Source of the DNA: JADJPF01 sp964492845
GTDB lineage: Bacteria > Acidobacteriota > Blastocatellia > Chloracidobacteriales > JADJPF01
DNA length: 64,000 bases
Direction of reading: 5' to 3'
Assembly: GCA_964492845.1 (NCBI GenBank)
Contig: CAZBMZ010000004.1
Span: 186,001-250,000 of the forward strand
Of the stretch, positions 42,916-51,213 are shown piece by piece. The translations under genes were made by a program, and so were the position numbers. The first letter of the stretch is position 1; every line of letters starts with the position of its first letter. A model generated the notes under the pieces. The model made no database searches and was not told the DNA's origin. It saw only the letters and a list, made by a program, of their open reading frames with translations.

Positions 42916-44919
42916 TCAATTTCCTTCAACTTCAGCTAAATAACTTGCTCCAACAGTCTTTAACTCTATTAAAGTAGACATTTCTTTAGTAATCGCTTCA
43001 CGATCAGCAAAAAGATCCCAAACCGTAGCATTGCTTGGCTCAATAGTTTTGCTATTTACACGGCTAATATATCTAAACCTATCTATTGGGCTAGGGTGGG
43101 TGTCATCTTCTGAAGTTTTTTCAGCTATTATTTTATTAACTTGTTCGTTTAAGTCTTGTTCTGAGTCTAATGTAGCTTTTAAGTCATAAAGATTAGATAA
43201 ACTTCTTTTAGTTGCTAAGGCATTATCAATTTCTTGGTTTGCTAAATGAGAAAATTCCACTTCACAACGAATTACATGACGAAGCCCTGTTTCAAAGGCT
43301 TGAGGGCTATAATTAAGTGCTGCAATACGGTCAGCTAAAACTTCTTGCAGTCTAGTTGCTCCAAAGCTAATACGGCGGAAAATAAAATCATAGACTTGTA
43401 AAAATAGGTAAGCAATATTCCACCAAACCGCTTGACCATTTAACGCGATGGCTACAACAAATTTAGTCATATCTTGCCTAACTCTTAACGCAATGTCTCC
43501 TCCAGCAGTGTCTCGATTAGAAAAATGTCCATATTCATGAGCTAGCACAGCACGAAAAGCATTTAAGTCAAAACCGTTTAATATTCCTATTCCTAAAATT
43601 AAAACTCTTTTAGCTTTATCCTGAGATTTTTCTCTAAAACTACCTTTTTCATAAACGGCTATGTCAGTTCCTGGAGTTATGCGAATTTCATCAATTGGTC
43701 TAGTCCCAAGTGTTTTAGCTACTTCGCGGGTAAGTTCCCATAGTTTAGGGGCTTCTTCTTCCTTAAGTTCTCTACCTGGATCATTAGAATCAATTTTTAT
43801 GAAAAAAGAACGCACCATAGCAATTACTGTCATTAGTCCAGCTAATGCAATAAATAAAAATAATTTAACTGGAATAGTTCCAATCCATAGAAAGAAATAT
43901 AAAATTGAACCAACAATTGTTATTACCAAAAACATTACTACAGGCATAGAAAGGTAGTAGTAAATACTACTAATATTTATTAGCATTCGGTAATATTTTC
44001 TTAAGGAAAGCTCTTTTTCGCTGGCTGCAAGGTTGGGATCGGCTGTTTCAATAAACTGTAAGTTTAAGCTAGAAAATACTTTACCCAGTACAAAAAGCAA
44101 AACTAATCCTGCTATCCAGGCTATTACTAAATAAAGCCCGTAGTAAAAATAAGAAGAAAAGCTAAAGTTATTTGAATTACTAGCAGATACATTAGTAGCT
44201 TCATTGATTAGAGCTAATATTCTTTCTGTTTCTTTTGGTTCTAAACCTAGCTCTTCAGCTTTTCTTATCTCTTTTTTTGCATTTACCCAGTCGGCTTTTG
44301 TGAAAGCACAAATAGCCATAAAATAATGGCTAGCCATTAAATCAGAATATTTATCAATTAATTTGCGGCTTGACTCGCATAAAAAATAATTATTTTCTAA
44401 ATTGAATGCTAGCTGTGCGACTAATAAAGTGTAACTTGGATCATCACCTGTATATTTTCTTTCTGCTTGTTGAGCTAAAGAAAAGGCACGTGATAAATCT
44501 TGATTTGGGGCTTGTTGGTTCTCACTGGGAAAAGCTAGAGCTTGAGCTAGTGAAATAAGATTTTCAGGAGAGGGCTTTTCTTTTACAGCTTGTTCTAGTA
44601 GTTCTAAAGCCTCTTTACGCTTTCCTAAACTTAAATAACTTGAACCTAAACGCCTCATTGCAGGGTCAAACTTAGGAGATTTAGCTAAAACTTTTTCATA
44701 TAATTGTGCAGCCGTTTGATAATCATCTTTATCTAAAGCTTCAGTTGCTTTTTTCCAGATATTGATTAAATCAGGTGTTTTTAGTTCTTGCCAAATGGCT
44801 TCTTCTTTAGCCATATCACGCGAAGGTTTATCTAATTTTTCAATATTTTCATTTGTTTGTGAGTAGATGATAAGAGGGAAAACTAAAAAAATTACTACTA
44901 AGAAAAACCATTTTTTCAT
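42916..44919 (-). CDS. TPR-containing M48-family membrane metalloprotease
   Basis: A 667-residue zinc protease. A signal peptide (WFFLVVIFLVFPLIIYSQ) is followed by TPR-like repeats (about 60-240; ALDKDDYQTAAQLYEKVLAK, LGKRKEALELLEQAVKEKP). Then come transmembrane helices (about 255-370), and an M48 protease domain with the zinc motif LAHEYGHF and the third ligand in LQEVLADRIAA. The extra Glu in DADGD-like positions is not obvious. The family (HtpX/Oma1-like) does envelope protein quality control, so the TPRs probably present substrates. A periplasm-facing active site is not certain from sequence. An AGGAG-like site precedes the ATG. Confidence 0.88.
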   Translation of the reverse strand: MKKWFFLVVIFLVFPLIIYSQTNENIEKLDKPSRDMAKEEAIWQELKTPDLINIWKKATEALDKDDYQTAAQLYEKVLAKSPKFDPAMRRLGSSYLSLGKRKEALELLEQAVKEKPSPENLISLAQALAFPSENQQAPNQDLSRAFSLAQQAERKYTGDDPSYTLLVAQLAFNLENNYFLCESSRKLIDKYSDLMASHYFMAICAFTKADWVNAKKEIRKAEELGLEPKETERILALINEATNVSASNSNNFSFSSYFYYGLYLVIAWIAGLVLLFVLGKVFSSLNLQFIETADPNLAASEKELSLRKYYRMLINISSIYYYLSMPVVMFLVITIVGSILYFFLWIGTIPVKLFLFIALAGLMTVIAMVRSFFIKIDSNDPGRELKEEEAPKLWELTREVAKTLGTRPIDEIRITPGTDIAVYEKGSFREKSQDKAKRVLILGIGILNGFDLNAFRAVLAHEYGHFSNRDTAGGDIALRVRQDMTKFVVAIALNGQAVWWNIAYLFLQVYDFIFRRISFGATRLQEVLADRIAALNYSPQAFETGLRHVIRCEVEFSHLANQEIDNALATKRSLSNLYDLKATLDSEQDLNEQVNKIIAEKTSEDDTHPSPIDRFRYISRVNSKTIEPSNATVWDLFADREAITKEMSTLIELKTVGASYLAEVEGN

Positions 44920-45243
44920 GCCTATTCTCCTAAGTAATTTGAGTAGTAAAAAAATCTTCTAGTTAGGGATAAACAGCTTAGGGCAAATGTCAGCTATAGT
45001 AATAAAATATTGGGATAAAAGCTATAGATTTTATATAAATTATTTTTTAATTAGTAAATTATAGTTAATTCATTAAATAAGGTAGAAATAAAATAAAAAA
45101 TTATTTTTTATTATCCAGCAATCCTTCTAAAATCTCTTTAAGTGTCTTGGCAGCCTTAAAATAACATGTCATCATCTATTGATACATCAAAAAATAAAGT
45201 CGCTCCGCTTTAGAAAAATTTTAATTTTGGAGATATTAAAGGC
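44920..45243. other. Divergent promoter region, M48 protease and prolyl oligopeptidase
   Basis: This 324-bp very AT-rich region contains both 5' leaders. A TTGGAGA ribosome-binding site serves the peptidase start. AGCTATAG occurs twice about 27 bp apart (near 44990 and 45020). No coding remnant or RNA was recognised. Confidence 0.4.
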
Positions 45244-47379
45244 ATGAGAAAAATTTTGCTTTCAACTTTTAGCCTACTGTTAGTCTTGGCTATGTTTTTT
45301 CAATCTTTTGCACAGGGGATAAAGTTGCAATATCCAAAAACTGCTAAAATTGATCATACAGACACTTACTTTGGAAATGCTGTAAAAGATCCTTATAGGT
45401 GGTTAGAAGACGATAATTCACCAGAAACTGCTAAATGGGTTACAGAACAAAATAAAGTAACTTTTGATTATTTAGAAAAAATTCCTTATCGACAAAAAGT
45501 TAAAGAAAGATTAGAGAAAGTTTTTAATTATCCTAAATACTCTTCACCCTTTCGCAGAGGGGATAATTACTTTTTCTTTAAGAATGATGGGTTGCAGAAT
45601 CAAAGTGTAGCCTATATACAAAAAGGTTTAGATGGTAAGGCAGAAATGTTACTTGACCCTAATACTTTTTCTTCCGATGGCACTTCCCGTTTGGGTGCTT
45701 TTAATGTTTCTAAAGATGGCAAATATTTAGCTTATGGTATTTCTGAAGGTGGCTCAGATTGGCAAACCTATTATGTAATGGATGTTGCTACTAAGAAACT
45801 ACTTGTAGATAGAATTGAATGGGTAAAAGTATCTGGGCTTTCTTGGCAAGGTCATGGATTTTATTATAGCCGCTATGACGCGCCGCCAGATGGTAAAAAA
45901 CTATCTTCCAAGAATGAATATCATAAAGTTTATTATCATAAAGTTGGCACACCTCAATCAGAGGACGAGTTAATTTATTCTGATAAAGATAATCCCCAAA
46001 GATTTCATTTTGCTGGAACTACGGAAGATGAAAATTTTTTAGTTCTAAGTATTAGCGATCGTGGAAAAGGTAAAAGAGGAGATGCTCTGTTTTTCCGTGA
46101 TGTTAGCAAAGGTGAGAAAAACTTTACTCCAATAATTGGAGAAGTTGGAGATGATTCTTTTGATTTTATTGATAATGTTGGAGATAAGTTTTTAATTCTT
46201 ACAAATAAGAATGCTCCTAATAATCGGCTAATTCTTTTTGACCCAAAAAATCCTGATGAAAAAAATTGGAAAGATATTTTACCTAATCGAGATGAGCCAT
46301 TAAATTCTGTTACAACATCAGGTGGAAAAATTTTTGCTACTTACCTTAAAGATGTCACCTCTAGAGTTTATGTTTATGACTTAAATGGAAAACTAGAAAA
46401 TGAAGTAGAACTTCCAGCACTTGGTACAGTTGGCGGTTTTGGTGGCGAGCGAGAAGATAAGTTTGTATTTTATACTTTTACTTCTTTTACTTTTGCTCCA
46501 ACTATTTACCGTTATGATATAGAAAACAAAAAATCTACATTATTTCGCGCACCAGAAATTGACTTTAAGGCTACAGATTATGAAACCAAGCAGGTTTTTT
46601 ATCCTAGCAAAGATGGTACAAAAGTACCTATGTTTCTTATTCATAAAAAAGGATTAAAACTAGATGGCAGTAATCCAGTGCTTTTATATGGATATGGTGG
46701 ATTTAGTGTAAACCTATTGCCAAGCTTTAACCCGCTTCTAATCCCTATATTTGAGCAAGGCGGAGTTTATGCACTGGCTAACTTGCGTGGCGGCAATGAA
46801 TACGGAGAAAAATGGCATGAGGCAGGACGTAAATTAAATAAACAAAACGTGTTTGATGATTTTATTTCTGCTGGAGAGTATTTAATTAAAGAGAAATATA
46901 CTTCACCAGAAAAATTAGCTATCCAAGGTGGTTCAAATGGTGGGTTGCTTGTTGGTGCAGTAATTAACCAAAGACCGGAATTATTTAAGGTTGCTATTCC
47001 TCAAGTTGGTGTGATGGATATGCTACGTTTCCAAAAATTTACTATTGGCTGGAATTGGATTCCTGAATATGGATCTAGCGAACAAGACGAAGCAAACTTT
47101 AAAAACCTCTATCGCTATTCTCCAATTCATAATATTAAAGAAACCAAATATCCTGCAACACTTGTAACTACAGCAGATCATGATGACCGGGTTGTTCCAG
47201 CACATTCATTTAAGTATGCTGCAACTTTACAAGAAAAACATCGCGGTGATAGCCCTGTTTTAATTCGTATCAATGTTAATTCTGGACATGGTGCAAGCAG
47301 CACTTCTAAGCGTATTGAAGAAACAGCCGACATCTATTCTTTTATCTTCTATAATTTAGGCGTAACACCTAATTACTAA
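45244..47379 (+). CDS. Prolyl oligopeptidase, S9 family (exported)
   Basis: A 711-residue S9A serine peptidase that cleaves short peptides after proline. A signal peptide (LLVLAMFFQSFAQG) suggests periplasmic location. The beta-propeller occupies about residues 90-430, entered by DPYRWLEDDNSPET. The alpha/beta hydrolase domain contains the nucleophile Ser in IQGGSNGGLLVGA, the Asp in TTADHDDRVVPAHS and the His in NSGHGASS, so the catalytic triad is complete. YGGFSVNLLPSFNP and ANLRGGNEYGEKWH form the oxyanion region. It is divergent from the M48 protease gene and may work in the same peptide-recycling niche. A terminator follows. Confidence 0.95.
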   Translation: MRKILLSTFSLLLVLAMFFQSFAQGIKLQYPKTAKIDHTDTYFGNAVKDPYRWLEDDNSPETAKWVTEQNKVTFDYLEKIPYRQKVKERLEKVFNYPKYSSPFRRGDNYFFFKNDGLQNQSVAYIQKGLDGKAEMLLDPNTFSSDGTSRLGAFNVSKDGKYLAYGISEGGSDWQTYYVMDVATKKLLVDRIEWVKVSGLSWQGHGFYYSRYDAPPDGKKLSSKNEYHKVYYHKVGTPQSEDELIYSDKDNPQRFHFAGTTEDENFLVLSISDRGKGKRGDALFFRDVSKGEKNFTPIIGEVGDDSFDFIDNVGDKFLILTNKNAPNNRLILFDPKNPDEKNWKDILPNRDEPLNSVTTSGGKIFATYLKDVTSRVYVYDLNGKLENEVELPALGTVGGFGGEREDKFVFYTFTSFTFAPTIYRYDIENKKSTLFRAPEIDFKATDYETKQVFYPSKDGTKVPMFLIHKKGLKLDGSNPVLLYGYGGFSVNLLPSFNPLLIPIFEQGGVYALANLRGGNEYGEKWHEAGRKLNKQNVFDDFISAGEYLIKEKYTSPEKLAIQGGSNGGLLVGAVINQRPELFKVAIPQVGVMDMLRFQKFTIGWNWIPEYGSSEQDEANFKNLYRYSPIHNIKETKYPATLVTTADHDDRVVPAHSFKYAATLQEKHRGDSPVLIRINVNSGHGASSTSKRIEETADIYSFIFYNLGVTPNY

Positions 47380-47393
47380 AATAATTGCTAAAT

Positions 47394-47429
47394 ATTTTGG
47401 GAGGAGCAATATTTTGCTTCTCTCAAAAT
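47394..47429. terminator. Bidirectional terminator between peptidase and GT-C genes
   Basis: A 16-bp stem with two G-U pairs (47394-47409 with 47414-47429) and a 4-nt loop lies between two convergent stops; its A/T-rich ends can serve either direction. Confidence 0.7.
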
Positions 47430-47446
47430 CTCCTCAAAATAATCCC

Positions 47447-48580
47447 TCAAAATAGACTATCTAATCTCATAAAAGCATCATTATTCAAAGGTTTATAATA
47501 ATTTGGCACTGTATAACCAAATGGGCCAAAGATTATTTGACCTATAGAAAAAATATCCAATAAAAAACAACCTAACCATAAACTATTACGAAGTTTTAAG
47601 TTATCAAGAGTTAATAGAAAGGGATATAAAGTTATTAAATACCAAGGTTGCGCTTGGGATACTGTTTTTAGAAAAACTAAAAAAATAAGAGGTGTAATAA
47701 TTTCTACTAATCTTTCTGGTTTAGGAAATCTATACGCAATAAGTATAACTAATAGTCCATAAGTAGTTATTTGATTTGAAAATATCATCCAATCCGGTAA
47801 CCACAAAAACATGTCTTTATCAAAAAAATTAAAAAAGTAAGGATTAAATTTTAATGCAAGAGATCTTAATATTAGCTTAATTGGATTAGTAACAATGAAT
47901 AAAGCAATGGTAGGAATAAAAGCAAGAGAGAAAAAAAGACCGCGTTTTATTAGAGTTTTTATTTTTATTTCTTCTTTAAGTAAGAAATAAGGAAGTAAAA
48001 AAATAGCCGTCAACTTTGCTTGAATACCTAAGCCTAGAATCAGATAAGCTAAATTTTTTCTTGAGTTATTAGCAAAAAAAAGTAATGCTAAAAATATAAA
48101 TATATTTTGTAATGGCTCAAATTGACCTTCGTGAGAAACCCACCAAATAGATATAGGTGATGCCCAATAGAAGAAAGTTAGTAACCAATTATTAGTTAAC
48201 TTTTTAACTAATAAAGTATTAAAAAACTCAATAATTGTTAGTACAAGTTTTATACAAAAAAGACTTGGATAAATATAAGTTACTATTTGATCAAAAACTA
48301 GTGCTAAAATAGGGTAGTTAAATGGCAAATGATTCCAAGCAACAAACTTTAATTGTGGATAAAAAGCAACAAGGTTTTGATTAATAGCTAAATATCCATG
48401 CTCATTTATAATTAATCCCCAACTAATATGGCGAAGCGTATCACCTGTATTTATAGTTGTTTGACAGCAATAATAAAAACGTAGTAGTCCAATTAGAACA
48501 AAAGCTAATATAACTACATATTTATTACTAAAAAAAGAAATTAGAGATTTTGTTTCTAGAGCAGAAGAATTTTTGTCCAT
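47447..48580 (-). CDS. GT-C-fold mannosyltransferase-like membrane protein
   Basis: A 377-residue polytopic membrane protein with about nine to ten helices. The first loop NTGDTLRHISWGLIINEHGY carries acidic residues as in GT-C enzymes, and WWVSHEGQFEPLQNIFIF resembles the conserved lumenal motif of ALG6/PIG-M-like transferases that use dolichyl- or polyprenyl-phosphate sugars. Length is short for this class, and no C-terminal soluble domain is present. Likely role: adding a sugar to a periplasmic glycan. It is separate from any polysaccharide cluster. The assignment is by pattern only and the donor is unknown. Confidence 0.7.
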   Translation of the reverse strand: MDKNSSALETKSLISFFSNKYVVILAFVLIGLLRFYYCCQTTINTGDTLRHISWGLIINEHGYLAINQNLVAFYPQLKFVAWNHLPFNYPILALVFDQIVTYIYPSLFCIKLVLTIIEFFNTLLVKKLTNNWLLTFFYWASPISIWWVSHEGQFEPLQNIFIFLALLFFANNSRKNLAYLILGLGIQAKLTAIFLLPYFLLKEEIKIKTLIKRGLFFSLAFIPTIALFIVTNPIKLILRSLALKFNPYFFNFFDKDMFLWLPDWMIFSNQITTYGLLVILIAYRFPKPERLVEIITPLIFLVFLKTVSQAQPWYLITLYPFLLTLDNLKLRNSLWLGCFLLDIFSIGQIIFGPFGYTVPNYYKPLNNDAFMRLDSLF

Positions 48581-48695
48581 GGATTTAATTATTGGTTTTT
48601 AATGTAGGAAGTTTTTTGCATTTTACAAGTTATATTTAAATCTGAAAACTTAAAAACTTCCTACAAGTTTCTTAAAGAAAAATGTTACCCAAAAC

Positions 48696-50231
48696 CTAAC
48701 CTTTAATTGTCATTAAAGGGCTAAGTCGAGCAACACGCCGAGCAATAGAAGCTTGCTCAATAGTTTCTACTACAGGAGTTATTGCTTTATAAGCTGTCGG
48801 GGCTTCTTCCTTAAGTCTATCTTGGTATTTTGCCATTATGTCTTGTCGTAGCTTTATTTCTAAATCGTTAGGATCAATAGGAGTTACAACTTTAAGAGGT
48901 GCTACAACATTTTTGTAAGTTTCTTGATCCATATTTCGCGCCTGACCTCGTGCAACTACACGACCTGCACCATGACAAGCACTTGATAAAGCTATAGGGT
49001 TTCCCTGACCAGCCATTAAATAGCTTGAATCACCCATAGAGCCAGGAATTATTACAGGATGACCAGTATAACAAAATGGGCTATTTATCGATGGTTCAAC
49101 CCCTAAAGCAGGACAAGCACCTTTGCGATGTAAATAACTTCCTTCTAAAGGCTCATTTTCCCAAATCAAATTATGAGGTGCGTCATAAATTAATTTAGCT
49201 GAAACCTTGCGACCCAATATTTGAGAAAAGGCAGCTATTACCATTAAGCCTAGAAAAAGCCGATTAGCAAAAGCAAAATTAGCAGCATTTCGCATTGCAT
49301 CCAAATAGTTTATAGCTACTTCTTTATGTCGTCCCTCAATTGGCAAAGGATAAAATCCATGTTCAGGATGAGCCATTGATTTTGGAAAAACTTCTTTAGC
49401 ACGATCTCGGAAATGTCCTCCTACCAAATGACCCAAGCCTACAGAGCCTGAATGCACCATAATAGTAATTTGACTAGGTTTTACTCCCCAAATATGAGCC
49501 GTAGCACCATCAAAAACTTCTGCTATAGATTGAATTTCTACAAAATGATTTCCACCGCCAATTGAGCCAATTTGACTATCATAACCAGCCGTCGCATTTG
49601 CTGACTGAATAAAATCATCAAAAGCAAAAGTATTTTTTGCTTCTAACACTCCTTGAAAATGGACAAAGTTAAGATCCTGCATTTGTTGTTGAGAATCATA
49701 ATAATTCCATAAACCAACATTAGCATTATCTTTGGAAGTTTCTTGTAGCCCCCACAAGCCTTCTTTAAGCAATGCTTGACGTTGACGAGATGACAAAGGG
49801 AGTTGACGCTTACCTTGAAAGAAAATTGCTCGTAAATTTTTTTCAACCTGTTTTTCATTAGCTAATAGCTCATCTTGTGTTAAATCAGTTACTAAAAGAC
49901 GCATTCCACAACAAATGTCATTTCCAATAGCTTGAGGAATAACAAAACCTTGGGCATCAACTACCGTTCCGACAGGTATTCCAGACCCTTTATGAAAGTC
50001 TGGAGTTAAAATAATTTCTTTGATTTGACTCTCTTTATTTCCAAAAAAATCTTGACCAAGTTCTTGCAAGGTTTTTTGTAAAGAAATAAATTCAAGTAAT
50101 TGATTAACCCCTTCCATACCAATAGTTACATCTTCCCTAGCAAATAAAGTAATAGGTATTTGAAAAGGATTTTTTATGCTAATTCGTACTTCATCTAAAC
50201 GCAAAAGTACATCTTCCATCTTAAAAGCCAT
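48696..50231 (-). CDS. rtcB: RNA-splicing ligase RtcB family protein
   Basis: A 511-residue RtcB, which joins RNA 2',3'-cyclic phosphate and 5'-OH ends using GTP and Mn. Metal and nucleotide sites are visible: QAIGNDICCGMRLL with the metal-binding Asp/Cys, GSIGGGNHFVEIQ, MVHSGSVGLGHLVG, PGSMGDSSYL, and the guanylylated His in SACHGAGRVVAR. All key residues are retained. Length is in the normal 400-510 range for the longer bacterial form. No RtcA or archease gene is next to it. The function in bacteria is RNA repair, often induced by ribosome damage. Confidence 0.95.
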   Translation of the reverse strand: MAFKMEDVLLRLDEVRISIKNPFQIPITLFAREDVTIGMEGVNQLLEFISLQKTLQELGQDFFGNKESQIKEIILTPDFHKGSGIPVGTVVDAQGFVIPQAIGNDICCGMRLLVTDLTQDELLANEKQVEKNLRAIFFQGKRQLPLSSRQRQALLKEGLWGLQETSKDNANVGLWNYYDSQQQMQDLNFVHFQGVLEAKNTFAFDDFIQSANATAGYDSQIGSIGGGNHFVEIQSIAEVFDGATAHIWGVKPSQITIMVHSGSVGLGHLVGGHFRDRAKEVFPKSMAHPEHGFYPLPIEGRHKEVAINYLDAMRNAANFAFANRLFLGLMVIAAFSQILGRKVSAKLIYDAPHNLIWENEPLEGSYLHRKGACPALGVEPSINSPFCYTGHPVIIPGSMGDSSYLMAGQGNPIALSSACHGAGRVVARGQARNMDQETYKNVVAPLKVVTPIDPNDLEIKLRQDIMAKYQDRLKEEAPTAYKAITPVVETIEQASIARRVARLSPLMTIKG

Positions 50232-50442
50232 ATGGACTCCAAATATTTAATAAATTGTTAGGATTTTTTTAAGCAAAATTTTTGATTGCTCAAAAGACAA
50301 TAAGATTAGGTGTGATTTTTTAATCACATTAATCAAGGGTTTTAAGTGGTTATTAGCAGCCGACCAAAAAAGAATAGTTTATTTGTTTGACATTGGCAAG
50401 AATTTTGATAGCTTTTACCAAAAAATTTTTAGTAAGGTGCTT

Positions 50443-51213
50443 ATGGCAAAAATAGGGACATATGAATGGGCAAAAGAAACTAAAGGTAAGCTTAGTTTTT
50501 CCAATCGTTTAGAGCTAAGTCTTGTTGCTGTAAAAATGCAGTTACAGCTTTTTACAAAAGACTTTCAAAAAAAGCTTGGACTAACGGCTAAAGATATAAA
50601 AAAGCTTGACTTAAAAGATATTGAAGTCTCACAAACAGACGTTGTTAAAGCATCAGAAGAATTTTGTCGCTCAGTTTCATCTGCAAATTTAGTTAACCAT
50701 TGCTTGCGAACTTATAGTTGGGGTGCATTACTAGCTTTAAGAAACGGCATAGATTACAACAAAGAACTACTTTATATAGCAGCTTTACTTCATGATATTA
50801 GCTTAACGGAAAAGTATTGGCAAAATGACCCATCAACAGAATGTTTTGCTGTAGAGGGTTCAAAAATCGCTGAGGTTTTTTTGGCTAAACAGTCTTTATC
50901 AAACGACTTGCGCCACAAAGTTACAGAAGCTATTAGCTTGCACTTAAACATTGTTGTAGGGTTAGAATCTGGTGCAGAAGCGCATCTTTTGCACGAAGGC
51001 GCGGCCTTTGATGTTATTGGCAACAGATTTGACGAGCTAGATAAAGAAACTATTGAAAAAGTCGTGTCGCTTTATCCGCGTCCTAATTTTAAGTCTGAAA
51101 TTACTGCGTTACTTAGTCGTCAAGCAGAAATTAGACCAAAATCACGCACAGGGTTTTTTGTTAAGTATCTTCAGTTTAATCAACGAGTTAAACAAGCACC
51201 TTTTCAAGAATAA
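50443..51213 (+). CDS. HD-domain hydrolase
   Basis: A 256-residue HD-superfamily protein. Metal ligands appear as VNHCLRTYSWGALLA (first His), LLYIAALLHDISL (His-Asp pair) and a later Asp in GAAFDVIGNRFDEL. Such proteins act as phosphohydrolases or, in the cyanamide-hydratase-like branch, as hydratases; the pattern resembles that branch, but the substrate is unproven. A TTG 60 bases upstream (50383) would add MFDIGKNFDSFYQK; I prefer the ATG at 50443 because AAGGTG lies just before it. The stop abuts the stop of the convergent kinase gene with no spacer. Confidence 0.75.
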   Translation: MAKIGTYEWAKETKGKLSFSNRLELSLVAVKMQLQLFTKDFQKKLGLTAKDIKKLDLKDIEVSQTDVVKASEEFCRSVSSANLVNHCLRTYSWGALLALRNGIDYNKELLYIAALLHDISLTEKYWQNDPSTECFAVEGSKIAEVFLAKQSLSNDLRHKVTEAISLHLNIVVGLESGAEAHLLHEGAAFDVIGNRFDELDKETIEKVVSLYPRPNFKSEITALLSRQAEIRPKSRTGFFVKYLQFNQRVKQAPFQE